Of a DNA stretch of 64,000 nucleotides, positions 18,379 through 26,583 are shown piece after piece. The position numbers and the translations under genes were made by a program. The notes under the pieces are model-generated. The model was not told where the DNA came from, searched no databases, and saw nothing but the letters and a program-made list of their open reading frames with translations. Each line of letters opens with the position of its first letter. Within the stretch, counting starts at the first letter, position 1. The DNA comes from Allobosea psychrotolerans (GTDB taxonomy: Bacteria > Pseudomonadota > Alphaproteobacteria > Rhizobiales > Beijerinckiaceae), in assembly GCF_002917105.1 (NCBI RefSeq), contig NZ_PQFZ01000009.1:172330-236329 (forward strand), written 5' to 3'.

Positions 18379-20266
18379 AATCGGGGATGGCCTCGTCGAG
18401 GATGGCCTCGGCGGCGGCGCGCTCGTCGTTCCTGATGCCGACTTCGAGCCGCGCCAGCCAGCCCTGCATGCGCGAACGCCCGGCGAAGATCGGCTTCGCC
18501 GCCATGACGCCATCGAGCCCGGTCTCGGCCTTGGGCTCGTCGCGGGCGAACAGGATCTCGTTGAGACGCTCGCCCGGCCTGACGCCGGTGACCGCGATGT
18601 CGATATCGATGCCGGGCTCATAGCCGGCGAGCCGGATCATGCGCTCGGCCAGGTCCATGATCTTGACGGGCTGGCCCATCTTGAGGATGTAGACGGCAGC
18701 GCGCTCGGCCTCCGGCTCGTCGCCGCGCGCATGCGAGGCGGCGGTGAGGACGAGATCGCAGGCCTCGCGGATCGTCATGAAATAGCGGATCATCTCCGGA
18801 TCGGTGACCGTCACCGGCCCGCCGCGCTCGATCTGCGCCTTGAATTTCGGCACCACCGAACCGACCGAGCCCAGCACATTGCCGAAGCGCACGGCGACCA
18901 GCCGCATGCCGGCGGCGGCCGCGACGAACTCGGCATCGCGCGACTGGACATACATCTCGGCGAAACGCTTGGTCGCGCCCAGCATCGAGACGGGCTCGAT
19001 CGCCTTGTCGGTCGAGATCAGCACGAAGATCTTGGCGCCGGCCGCGATGGCGGCATCCGTCACATTCACCGAGCCGAAGATGTTGGTCTTGATGCCCTCC
19101 GTCCAGTCGGCTTCCAGATAGGGCACATGCTTCAGTGCCGCCGCGTGGATGACGATGTCGGGTGCGAAGGAGCTGAAGAGCGGCGTGATGCGGGCGCGGT
19201 CGCGTACATCGGCCAGCGCGCCGTTGACCACGGTCTGGTGGCCCTGGGCGATGAGCTCCTCGGTGATCTGGAAGAGCGCAGGCTCCGAGCTCTCGACGAT
19301 CAGCAGTTCGGCGGCGCCGAAGGCGGCGCAGCGCAGGCAGATCTCGGAACCGATCGAGCCGCCGCCACCGGTGACCAGCACGCGCTTGCCCTTCAGGAAG
19401 GAGCCCAGCCGCTCGCGATCGATCGTGACCGTGGGGCGAACCAGCAGGTCCTCGATCTCGAGCGGTGCGAGCTCGGTGTCGCGCATGCCCTCGCCCAGGC
19501 TGTCGACGCGCGAAATCGGCAAGGCGAGCTTGCGCGTGCGCGCCAGCCATTTGTCGGGCTCGGCTTCGGGAACCAGCGCGCTCGCCGTCGCGACGATGCG
19601 GCGGAAGGGCTCGCCGCGCTCGGCGGCGTCCAGCGCCACCGTCTCGATCTCCGCGAGGAGGCCCAGCACCGGAACGCCGCGGATCGACTGGCCGAGATCA
19701 TCGGCGCGCGGCGACAGGATGCCGGCCGGTCGCAGATTGCGCATGGTGCCGGCCTCCATGGCGCGGATCACCATCTCGACTTCGACGCCGCGCCCGAGCA
19801 GCAGCGCCGGCAGGGTCTGGCCGCGCTGCGCCAAGTGCTTGGAGCGGGAGTATTTGAAATAGCGATAGGCCAGCCGCGGGCCGCCGAGCAGCGCGTTCTG
19901 CACCAGCCAGTAGAGCGCGATCGTGATCTTGCCGAAGAAGAACGTGCCATAGAGGTTCGGCGCGACCAGGACATAGTCGACCACGAGCAGGGTCAGGCTC
20001 AGGATCGAGACCGCCTTGACGATGTTCGACAGGTCCGGCAGCGAGGCGAAGCGCCATTTCGAGCGGTAGAGCGAGAAGAACCAGTAGACCAGCCCGGCAT
20101 AGGCGACGAAGAACGGCAGGCCGCGCGGCAGGAGCCTGAGATGCTCGGCGAGCTGCCAGTTCTCGAAACGGATGACGAAGACGAGCCAGATCGCCAGCGC
20201 CGTGACCACGAGATCATGGACGATGACGGCGAGCTTCTTGAGATTCTGTTTGGAGAAAGAGGCCAT
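18305..20266 (-). CDS. Polysaccharide 4,6-dehydratase, WbpM/CapD/FlaA1 family, membrane-anchored
   Basis: A 653-residue UDP-GlcNAc 4,6-dehydratase. Four N-terminal hydrophobic helices (about 1-125) and a CoA-binding-like domain are followed by a Rossmann domain with VLVTGGGGSIGSE near 300. The catalytic motif of this family, SMLGATKRFAE (SMxxxK in place of YxxxK), is near residues 440-450. It converts UDP-GlcNAc to the 4-keto-6-deoxy sugar that its convergent neighbour could reduce. Ends match the family's usual length of 620-670 residues. Confidence 0.93.
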   Translation of the reverse strand: MASFSKQNLKKLAVIVHDLVVTALAIWLVFVIRFENWQLAEHLRLLPRGLPFFVAYAGLVYWFFSLYRSKWRFASLPDLSNIVKAVSILSLTLLVVDYVLVAPNLYGTFFFGKITIALYWLVQNALLGGPRLAYRYFKYSRSKHLAQRGQTLPALLLGRGVEVEMVIRAMEAGTMRNLRPAGILSPRADDLGQSIRGVPVLGLLAEIETVALDAAERGEPFRRIVATASALVPEAEPDKWLARTRKLALPISRVDSLGEGMRDTELAPLEIEDLLVRPTVTIDRERLGSFLKGKRVLVTGGGGSIGSEICLRCAAFGAAELLIVESSEPALFQITEELIAQGHQTVVNGALADVRDRARITPLFSSFAPDIVIHAAALKHVPYLEADWTEGIKTNIFGSVNVTDAAIAAGAKIFVLISTDKAIEPVSMLGATKRFAEMYVQSRDAEFVAAAAGMRLVAVRFGNVLGSVGSVVPKFKAQIERGGPVTVTDPEMIRYFMTIREACDLVLTAASHARGDEPEAERAAVYILKMGQPVKIMDLAERMIRLAGYEPGIDIDIAVTGVRPGERLNEILFARDEPKAETGLDGVMAAKPIFAGRSRMQGWLARLEVGIRNDERAAAEAILDEAIPDFRLRAKPQAGPELPESRPAAANLP

Positions 20267-20326
20267 GGCAGGCGGGGTATCCCGCTCCGTGGAGGGCTTG
20301 TCAACGCAAGCGGAGGCGGGCGTCGC

Positions 20327-20923
20327 TCAAGCGGCGTCGACCGGCGGCTCCAGCGCGGCCATGATGAAGTCGATCATCTCGTCGATGCTGGGCCCCGGCA
20401 TGCGCGAACATTGCGACATCAGCAGCGGGTGATGAAAGCGGATCATCGCCGTGCGGATGCAGCGGGTGGCCTCACCGGGATCGACCTTCCGGAACGCGCC
20501 GCTCTCGACGCCCTCCGCGACGACTTTGCACATCAAGGCGTCGAACCGGGCGATATGGCCCAGGATCGCGTCCCAGCTCTCCTCCATCGCCGCGCAGACC
20601 ATCTCATGCATGCGCTGCTGGTCGGCATAGCGGGCCTGGTTGATGCGGTAGGAGGTCTGCAGCATGTCGCGCAGGCGGTCGGCCACCGGCCGGTCCTCGG
20701 CCGCGATCGCAGCCAGCGCCGCCTCGTGCTCGCCCTTGTAGCGAGCCAGCACCGCCTCGTTGATCGACTTCTTTGAATCGAAAAAACGATAGACGTTGGC
20801 TGGGCTCATGCGCAGCGATTTGGCGATGTCGGCGACCGTCGTCTTCTGGTAGCCGATGTCGCGAAAGAAGCGCTCGGCCGTGTCGACGATGGTTTGCCTC
20901 GTATCGCGTTCAGGATGGCTCAA
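20327..20923 (-). CDS. TetR/AcrR family transcriptional regulator
   Basis: A 198-residue repressor with an N-terminal helix-turn-helix (TTVADIAKSLRMSPANVYRFFDSKKSINEAVL, about 28-59) and a ligand-binding C-terminal half. The ligand is not identifiable. A perfect inverted repeat at 20975-20996, 52 nt upstream of its start, is a probable autoregulatory operator, and a near-identical site occurs at 22797-22818. No efflux pump, the usual partner of this family, lies next to it in the window. Confidence 0.92.
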   Translation of the reverse strand: MSHPERDTRQTIVDTAERFFRDIGYQKTTVADIAKSLRMSPANVYRFFDSKKSINEAVLARYKGEHEAALAAIAAEDRPVADRLRDMLQTSYRINQARYADQQRMHEMVCAAMEESWDAILGHIARFDALMCKVVAEGVESGAFRKVDPGEATRCIRTAMIRFHHPLLMSQCSRMPGPSIDEMIDFIMAALEPPVDAA

Positions 20924-20974
20924 CGCGGTTGTCCGATGTGCTGATTGGCAGGCAGTCTTCGGAATTTGTTGGTA

Positions 20975-20996
20975 TGACGAATTTCATCATTCGTCA
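20975..20996. promoter_or_regulatory. Candidate TetR operator, copy 1 (upstream of tetR)
   Basis: TGACGAAT (20975-20982) and ATTCGTCA (20989-20996) form a perfect 8-bp inverted repeat with a 6-nt spacer. It is placed 52 nt upstream of the tetR start, as expected for an autoregulated repressor. The same arms and spacing recur at 22797-22818. Confidence 0.65.
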
Positions 20997-21099
20997 ACCT
21001 CATGACAGACAAAGACTTTAGCCGATTTTGACATGGTGCCGATTGCACGTTCTTGCTGCCGATCGCGCCCAAGCCGGACAGCGGGCGATTGCACCCGGC

Positions 21100-22578
21100 T
21101 CAGGCGAGTCCGAGCCTCTGCCGCGCCAGCGCCAGAAGCGCCTCGACATCGAGATGGGCGGCGAGATGGGCCGCCAGCCGGTCGAGCGTGGCCTCGACCT
21201 CGGCCTCGTAGGAGAATGCAGAGGCAACGCCACTGACCGCCGCAAGCCAGGCGCTGCGGACCGGATCGGCCGAGAAGACGCCATGGAGATAGGTGCCGAC
21301 GACGCGGCCGTCCGGGCTCATGGCCCCCTCAGTGCGGGTACCGACGCGAAACGGCGCCCTCATGGTGTCGGCGCCCTGCGTATCGCCGAGATGGATTTCA
21401 TAGGCGCGGCCCGCGGCCCCGCTCGCCGCATGGGCGATATCGACCTCGCGCACGGTTTTTTCGCGATCAAGCACCGTCTCGACATCGAGCAGGCCCAGTC
21501 CCTCAGCCTCGCCGGCCGGCCCTTCCAGGCCCAGCGGGTCGCGCACGACGCGGCCCAGCATCTGATAGCCGCCGCACAGGCCCATAACGCACCCGCCGCG
21601 CCGCCGATGCGCCTGGATATCGATGTCCCAGCCCTCGCTGCGCAAAACGGCGAGATCGCGCAGCGTCGTCTTGGAGCCGGGCAGGATGATCAGATCCGCG
21701 TCGCCAGGCAGTGCTTCTCCACGCCGGACCAGGACGAGATCGACGCCGGGCTCGGACTTCAGCGGATCGAGATCGTCGAAATTGGCGATGCCCGGCATCA
21801 CCGGAACCGCGATCTTCAGCCCGGCGCCGGGCTTGCGCGCGCCCGAGCGCAGGTCGAGCCCGTCCTCCGCCGGCAGCCTGGCGGCTTCCGCGAACCAGGG
21901 CACGATGCCCAGGCAAGGCCAGCCGGTCGCAGCCTGGATCGTCTCGACGCCGGCGCCAAACAGGCTGGCATCGCCGCGGAAGCGGTTGATGGCGAAAGCC
22001 CGGAGCATGGCGCGATCGGCCTCCTCCAGCACCGCATGCGTGCCAATGAGGCTGGCGATGACGCCGCCGCGATCGATGTCGCCGATCAGGATCGCAGGCA
22101 CATTGGCAGCCCGGGCGAAGCCGAGATTGGCGATGTCGCGCGCGCGCAGATTGGTCTCGGCCGGCGAACCCGCGCCTTCGACGATGACCAGGTCGGCCCT
22201 GGCGCATAATCGCTCGAAGCTCTCCAGCACCTGAGGCAGGAAGTCGCCGCGCCTGGCATAATCGCCAGACGCCAGATGGCCGGCGACACGCCCTTGCAGC
22301 ACGATCTGGCTGCCGGTCTCGCTTTCGGGCTTGAGCAGCACCGGATTCATGTCGACATGCGGCGCGATGCGGGCGGCACGGGCCTGCAGGGCCTGGGCGC
22401 GGCCGATCTCGCCGCCCGGCGTCGCCGCCGCATTGTTGGACATGTTCTGCGGCTTGAATGGCGCGACCTTCAGCCCGCGATCGGTGAAGAGGCGGCACAG
22501 CCCCGCGACGATCAGGGATTTCCCGACATTGGAGCCGGTGCCCAGGATCATGATTGCGGGGGTGTGCGCCAAGCTCAT
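21100..22578 (-). CDS. cobQ: Cobyric acid synthase CobQ
   Basis: A 492-residue glutamine-dependent amidotransferase that amidates four side chains of adenosylcobyrinic acid a,c-diamide in cobalamin synthesis. The N-terminal dethiobiotin-synthetase-like ATP site TGSNVGKS is at residues 14-21, followed by KPQNMSNNA (42-50). The C-terminal class I glutaminase domain has the nucleophile C335 in [10 protein letters not shown] and a His in YLHGVF. The length is normal. No other cob gene is in the window, and I found no convincing cobalamin riboswitch in the upstream DNA. Confidence 0.96.
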   Translation of the reverse strand: MSLAHTPAIMILGTGSNVGKSLIVAGLCRLFTDRGLKVAPFKPQNMSNNAAATPGGEIGRAQALQARAARIAPHVDMNPVLLKPESETGSQIVLQGRVAGHLASGDYARRGDFLPQVLESFERLCARADLVIVEGAGSPAETNLRARDIANLGFARAANVPAILIGDIDRGGVIASLIGTHAVLEEADRAMLRAFAINRFRGDASLFGAGVETIQAATGWPCLGIVPWFAEAARLPAEDGLDLRSGARKPGAGLKIAVPVMPGIANFDDLDPLKSEPGVDLVLVRRGEALPGDADLIILPGSKTTLRDLAVLRSEGWDIDIQAHRRRGGCVMGLCGGYQMLGRVVRDPLGLEGPAGEAEGLGLLDVETVLDREKTVREVDIAHAASGAAGRAYEIHLGDTQGADTMRAPFRVGTRTEGAMSPDGRVVGTYLHGVFSADPVRSAWLAAVSGVASAFSYEAEVEATLDRLAAHLAAHLDVEALLALARQRLGLA

Positions 22579-22590
22579 GCGCTGTGATTA

Positions 22591-22633
22591 GAGCATGCCC
22601 GCGCAAAGGGGGAGCCGGTTTTCGGCATCATCC
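22591..22633 (+). repeat. Dispersed intergenic repeat, family A (copy 2)
   Basis: It starts GAGCATGCCCGCGCAAAG, continues to a central GAGCCGGTTTTCGG and ends CATCATCC. This shares the layout of the other family A copies (GAGCAT start, CCGGTTTTCG core). Confidence 0.5.
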
Positions 22634-22796
22634 CCGCGCCGTCGCCGCAAACCTCGGGCGGTGGCCGGGACAGGCTGTAAAGACGCAGCGCAAGAGGGAG
22701 GGTCACCGGTTCACGCCAATATCCCGCAGCGTCAAAGGGGCGAAGCCGCCGCGGGCGCCCGTCGTGAACCGGCTTGGACAGATAAGCATTGATCGC

Positions 22797-22818
22797 TGAC
22801 GAATGTCAACATTCATCA
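22797..22818. promoter_or_regulatory. Candidate TetR operator, copy 2 (upstream of aminotransferase)
   Basis: TGACGAAT (22797-22804) and ATTCATCA (22811-22818) are separated by 6 nt. The left arm is identical to that of the site upstream of tetR, and the right arm differs by one base. It lies about 124 nt before the preferred aminotransferase start and 219 nt upstream of cobQ. Confidence 0.55.
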
Positions 22819-22941
22819 TTCCATATTCCGCCGGGTCAATTCCGACACATCCTTGCTTGCCCGCCAGGATGCGCTGCGGCCCATGGCATGGTAGAGGCCC
22901 TGCCTGCTTTCGCCCAAAACACCCTCGCTCGAGCCGGCCCG

Positions 22942-24099
22942 ATGACGATGAACCCGATCTTCTCCGCCCTGCAGACCAGCGTTTTCGAGGTGATGTCGCG
23001 GCTCGCGCGCGAGACCGGAGCCGTCAATCTCGGCCAGGGCTTTCCCGATGATCCCGGTCCCGAGGATGTCCGGCGCAAGGCGGCCGACGCCGTCGTCAAT
23101 GGCTGGAACCAGTATCCGCCGATGATGGGCCTGCCCGAGCTGCGCCAATCCGCCGCAACCCATTTCAAGCGCTGGCAGGGGCTCGATCTCGACCCCGACG
23201 CCGAGGTGATGGTGACTTCGGGCGCAACCGAGGCGATTGCCGGCGCGCTGATGGCTCTGATCACGCCGGGCGACGAAGTCGTGCTGTTCGAGCCGATGTA
23301 CGACGCCTATGTGCCGCTGGTGCGCCGTGCCGGCGGCATCCCGAAATTCGTGACGCTGACGCCGCCGGCCTTCGGGCTGAGCGAGGAGGTCCTCGCCAAG
23401 GCGTTCTCGCCGAAAACCCGCGTCGTGCTGTTCAACAACCCGCTGAACCCGACCGCGACGATCTTCAGCGAGGCCGATCTCGATCTGCTCGCCGCCTTCT
23501 GCATCCGGTTCGATGCGGTCGCGATCTGCGACGAGGTCTGGGAGCATGTCGTCTTCGACGGCCACAGGCACCGGCCGATGCTGTCGCGGCCAGGCATGCG
23601 CGAGCGCACCGTGAAGATCTCCTCGGCCGGCAAGATCTTCTCGCTGACCGGCTGGAAGGTCGGGATGGTGATGGCGGCGCCGAACCTGATGCCGGTGCTC
23701 GCCAAGGCGCATCAATACATCACCTTCACCACGCCGCCGAACCTGCAGGCCGCCGTCGCCTACGGACTGGGCAAGGACGATTCCTATTTCGAAGGCATGC
23801 GCGCCGATTTCCAGCGCTCGCGCGACCGTTTCGCCACCGGCCTGACAGGGCTTGGCTTCGACGTGTTGCCCAGCGTCGGCACCTATTTCCTGAATGTCGA
23901 CATCGGCGCGCTGGGGGAGAGCGACGATGTCGCCTTCTGCCAGCGCCTGGTCACGGAAAACGGTGTCGCGGCGATTCCGGTCAGCGCCTTCTATGCGGAA
24001 GGAGCGGTCAAGACCGTGGTGCGCTTCTGCTTCGCCAAGCATGATTCGACGCTCGACGCTGCGCTGGAGCGGCTGGCCGATTGGCGGAAGGCGGCCTGA
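22942..24099 (+). CDS. Class I/II pyridoxal-phosphate aminotransferase
   Basis: A 385-residue PLP enzyme of fold type I. The Schiff-base lysine is K231 in SSAGKIFSLTGWK. Other family motifs are NLGQGFPDDPGP, YPPMMGLPELR, VTSGATEAIAGAL, NNPLNPTATIF and CDEVWEHVVFD. The N-terminal pattern resembles YbdL/kynurenine- or methionine-aminotransferase types, but substrate preference cannot be read. ATG at 22942 is chosen from alignment sense; in-frame ATGs at 22948 and 22888 are alternatives. A TetR-type operator upstream suggests control by the nearby regulator. Confidence 0.9.
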   Translation: MTMNPIFSALQTSVFEVMSRLARETGAVNLGQGFPDDPGPEDVRRKAADAVVNGWNQYPPMMGLPELRQSAATHFKRWQGLDLDPDAEVMVTSGATEAIAGALMALITPGDEVVLFEPMYDAYVPLVRRAGGIPKFVTLTPPAFGLSEEVLAKAFSPKTRVVLFNNPLNPTATIFSEADLDLLAAFCIRFDAVAICDEVWEHVVFDGHRHRPMLSRPGMRERTVKISSAGKIFSLTGWKVGMVMAAPNLMPVLAKAHQYITFTTPPNLQAAVAYGLGKDDSYFEGMRADFQRSRDRFATGLTGLGFDVLPSVGTYFLNVDIGALGESDDVAFCQRLVTENGVAAIPVSAFYAEGAVKTVVRFCFAKHDSTLDAALERLADWRKAA

Positions 24100-24133
24100 G
24101 CGTCGCTTGCGGGGACGAAAGTCCCGCTCTCAA

Positions 24134-24190
24134 GAGCATTGCGCGAAACGGGGACACCGGCTTTTCGCGTGAGAAATTCTCTAAACTCTT
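24134..24190 (+). repeat. Dispersed intergenic repeat, family A (copy 3)
   Basis: It begins GAGCATTGCGCGAAAC, has a central ACACCGGCTTTTCGCG and ends near AAACTCTT. It is closely related to the copy at 2924-2977 read on the minus strand. Confidence 0.55.
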
Positions 24191-24196
24191 GGAATC

Positions 24197-24245
24197 GATC
24201 ACCTCTTTCCGCCTTCGGACGGAATCGTCCGAAGGCGACGTGATC
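24197..24245. terminator. Large hairpin between convergent genes
   Basis: A perfect 12-bp stem, CGCCTTCGGACG (24210-24221) and CGTCCGAAGGCG (24226-24237), has a GAAT loop. It is nested in an outer GATCAC/GTGATC pair (24197-24202 and 24240-24245). It sits between the aminotransferase stop and the stop of the convergent gene. There is no T-run, so it may be a structural end-block and not a classical terminator. Confidence 0.4.
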
Positions 24246-25573
24246 TAGGCCTTGTGCAGCGCCTCGACGAGAGCGCCGGCCTTTATCAGGTGCGCCTCGA
24301 GGCGCTTGGCATTGGCGGCAAAGCCGGCCGAGCGCATGGCCTCGATGGCGACGGCGATCTGCGTCAATGCCTGCCTTGCGAGAACGGGGTCCTTGCGTCG
24401 TTCCGCCAGCCGCATCATCGGCAGCGCCTGATTGGCTGAACTGGTCGCCCAGAGCAGCGGCACGCTCTCGCGCCGACGCTCCTCAAGCGCCGCGGCGAAG
24501 ACCGCGATCGCCTCCTCGAATACGACGGGCTCGCGGTAGCGCTCGCCCATGGCGACGAGCACGCCGCCCATCTGGTCCTGCAGCTCGGCCCAGCGCAGAG
24601 GCTCCCGAGTGCGATCGACCGCCTTGGCGACCCGATTGAAACCGTTGAAGGCGCGCTCGAGCAGAGCGAGATCGCTCCGGCGCCCGCCGAGCGCGGCACG
24701 GGCACGCGAGATCATGTGCTCGGCCTCGAGCCAGTGCGCCTCGTCGCGGTTGCGATCCCAGACGGCAAGGACGGAGGCAAGCGCCGTGACCGCCTCCTCG
24801 AGCAGGGCATCGTCCTCGCGCGCTTCGCCGAGCGTGACGGCGAGCCGCCCGAAGCGGACCGTCAGCGCGTGCCAAAGCAGCGGCGCTTCGTCGCGATGGA
24901 GGTTCTCCACCCCCGTCCGGCAGCGTCCGAGTGCCTCGACGCGGAGATCCTCCGTGCCGGTAATCTCGGCGAGAGCTTCAAGCGTGGCGGCCAGCGCGTC
25001 CTGAGCGCCGGCGAAGGCAACCGCGTCCTCCAGGCTGTCTAGCCCTTCGAGCAAACGGCGCAGCAAGGTCACGGCGGCATCATAGCCGTCGCGCCCACCG
25101 AAATCCTCGCTGAGCCGCGCCAGCGCCTTCGCCTGAGCGAGCGCAACGGCGCGGCTGCGGTCGATATCGGCGAGGCCGATCAGCGCGGATGCCTCGCCAT
25201 AGCGGCCCGCGGCCTCGCGATAGGCGTCCGGCGTCGTTCGCAGGAAGCTGATTCCCGCCCGATCGGCGCGATTCTCGCCAATCCAGAGCCGCTGCGCGAC
25301 CGGCAGCGCCGAGAGGTCGCTCGAGCCTCCGATCGAATGGAGTTCAGCCTGAGCAAGCGCCTTGTCTGCATCGGCGAAGCGCCCGGCTGCAAGCGCAGAC
25401 GCCGCCTCCGCGCGCTGGCGACGGGTTTCCTCGTCGCCGAGCGGCACGCCAAGCCGGCCGGTCAAAGCGAGGAAATCCACCGCCCTGCGCTCCAGCAGCG
25501 CCTCCTGGGGAGGCGCCGAGCCGGGACGACGCAGCCAATCCGCAACCATCGCCGGCAGCGCCACCGGCGGCAA
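24245..25573 (-). CDS. Unrecognised alpha-helical (TPR-like) repeat protein
   Basis: About 442 residues, Ala/Leu/Glu-rich, made of repeated helical pairs such as EEAVTALASVLAVWDRNRDEAHW, LLERAFNGFNRVAKAVDRTREPLRW and FEEAIAVFAAALEERRRESVPLLW. The repeats end in R-W or L-W every 40-50 residues, consistent with TPR-like packing. No catalytic motif, signal peptide or membrane segment is visible and I do not recognise a family. The first canonical start is TTG at 25573. A good GGGAGG site (25636-25641) instead precedes an in-frame ATC at 25630, which would add 19 plausible residues. It follows ridA by 33 nt if that start is used. Confidence 0.75.
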   Translation of the reverse strand: MPPVALPAMVADWLRRPGSAPPQEALLERRAVDFLALTGRLGVPLGDEETRRQRAEAASALAAGRFADADKALAQAELHSIGGSSDLSALPVAQRLWIGENRADRAGISFLRTTPDAYREAAGRYGEASALIGLADIDRSRAVALAQAKALARLSEDFGGRDGYDAAVTLLRRLLEGLDSLEDAVAFAGAQDALAATLEALAEITGTEDLRVEALGRCRTGVENLHRDEAPLLWHALTVRFGRLAVTLGEAREDDALLEEAVTALASVLAVWDRNRDEAHWLEAEHMISRARAALGGRRSDLALLERAFNGFNRVAKAVDRTREPLRWAELQDQMGGVLVAMGERYREPVVFEEAIAVFAAALEERRRESVPLLWATSSANQALPMMRLAERRKDPVLARQALTQIAVAIEAMRSAGFAANAKRLEAHLIKAGALVEALHKA

Positions 25574-25663
25574 GCCGTGGCGCCCGGCGACGCGCGCCAG
25601 AAGCGGTGCGAGTTCCTCGGACTGACTGATGGCGGCCTCCCGTTCCGGCTTGATGCGGGCGTC

Positions 25664-26014
25664 CTACTTTGCCGCGATGACCGCGATCTCGACCGTGAAC
25701 TGCGGCGCGGCGAGCTTGGCCTCGACCGTGGCGCGGCCCGGAGTCGCGCCGGCAACGATCCACTTGTCCCAGACGCCGTTCATCTCGGCAAAGGTTGCCA
25801 TGTCGGCGAGCCAGATATTGACCATCAGCAGCTTCGTCTTGTCGGTCCCGGCCTCGGCCAGCAGCGAATCGATGATGCCGAGGATCTCGGAGGTCTGTTC
25901 GGCAACGCTCTTGCCCGCCGCCTTGTCGGCAACCTGGCCGGCAAGATAGACGGTGTCGCCGTGAACGACGGCCTTGGACATGCGGGGGCCGACGCCGATG
26001 CGCTGAATGCTCAT
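25664..26014 (-). CDS. RidA family (YjgF) enamine/imine deaminase-like protein
   Basis: A 116-residue RidA-family protein. Conserved parts are MSKAVVHGDTVYLAGQVA, QTSEILGIIDSLLAEAGTDK and PGRATVEAKLAAP with the substrate-binding arginine. RidA removes reactive 2-aminoacrylate formed by PLP enzymes; this subgroup is not the archetype, so exact activity is inferred. The start at 26014 has CAGGAGAC upstream on the minus strand. It lies between the YqaA gene and the helical-repeat gene, probably in one transcript. Confidence 0.92.
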   Translation of the reverse strand: MSIQRIGVGPRMSKAVVHGDTVYLAGQVADKAAGKSVAEQTSEILGIIDSLLAEAGTDKTKLLMVNIWLADMATFAEMNGVWDKWIVAGATPGRATVEAKLAAPQFTVEIAVIAAK

Positions 26015-26087
26015 GCTCTTGTCTCCTGAAAAAGGGCGCTTGCTGGTAGCCCGAGCTGGAGGCTTTCGCAAACGCTAAGGCAAGACC

Positions 26088-26549
26088 TCAGGCCAGCGTC
26101 ACCCAGCCGGCCCAGAGTGCGCCATAGCGCGCGGCCTTGCCGAGGAGCACGAGTCCGATAAAGCGCCCGAGCGGATAGTTCAACGTGCCCGCCACGAAGG
26201 TCAGCGGATCGCCCAGGACCGGCAGCCAGGCAAAGAGCAGGGACGGCCAGCCGAAGCGCTCGAACCCGCGCTGCGCATCGGCGAATTTTTCCGGATCAGG
26301 CCGCAGCCTTGCCGGCAGGCGCTCGACGCCGCCATGGGCGATCAAGCGGCCGAGCCACCAGTTGACGGCCGAGCCTGCCGTGTTGGCTGCGCTCGCGACC
26401 AGGAACAGGGCCAGCGGATCGACGGTCTTGGCCGCCAGCAGCCCGACGAAGACGACCTCCGACTGCGCCGGCAGCAGCGTCGCGGCGACGAAGGCCGCGC
26501 CCGCCATCAGACCGAGGGCGGAAAGATCGAGCAGCTCCAGCACCGCCAA
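26088..26549 (-). CDS. YqaA family (SNARE-associated/DedA-like) membrane protein
   Basis: A 153-residue inner-membrane protein with about four hydrophobic segments. The motif set AATLLPAQSEVVFVGLL, ANTAGSAVNWWLGRL and RFGWPSLLFAWLPVLGDPLTFVAG matches YqaA, a DedA relative lacking a defined substrate; DedA proteins help flip or recycle lipid carriers. The start is TTG at 26549 or GTG at 26543, both near AGGA. It is 34 nt downstream of the DUF1697 gene. Confidence 0.88.
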   Translation of the reverse strand: MAVLELLDLSALGLMAGAAFVAATLLPAQSEVVFVGLLAAKTVDPLALFLVASAANTAGSAVNWWLGRLIAHGGVERLPARLRPDPEKFADAQRGFERFGWPSLLFAWLPVLGDPLTFVAGTLNYPLGRFIGLVLLGKAARYGALWAGWVTLA

Positions 26550-26583
26550 AGGTTCCTATCGCGCCGAACGCGCTGGCAAGGCA

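Larger units (their letters stand above)
22579..22941. other. Noncoding region between divergent cobQ and aminotransferase genes
   Basis: These 363 nt hold, in order, a family A repeat (22591-22633), a long-range perfect 10-bp inverted repeat (CCGGTTCACG at 22706-22715 and CGTGAACCGG at 22763-22772, 47 nt apart) and the second TetR-type operator (22797-22818). The fold of the middle part could be a structured RNA or a further repeat element. It does not match riboswitch cores I know. Confidence 0.4.

Noticed and set aside
18356..20776. 806-codon plus-strand frame opposite the dehydratase and tetR genes
   Set aside because: It spans two real minus-strand genes and the gap between them; composition is that of reversed coding DNA.
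22579..22800. Cobalamin riboswitch upstream of cobQ
   Set aside because: A B12-box-like string on the minus strand belongs to a family A repeat, and the conserved core expected near GCTGCCCCCGCAACTGTAA is missing.
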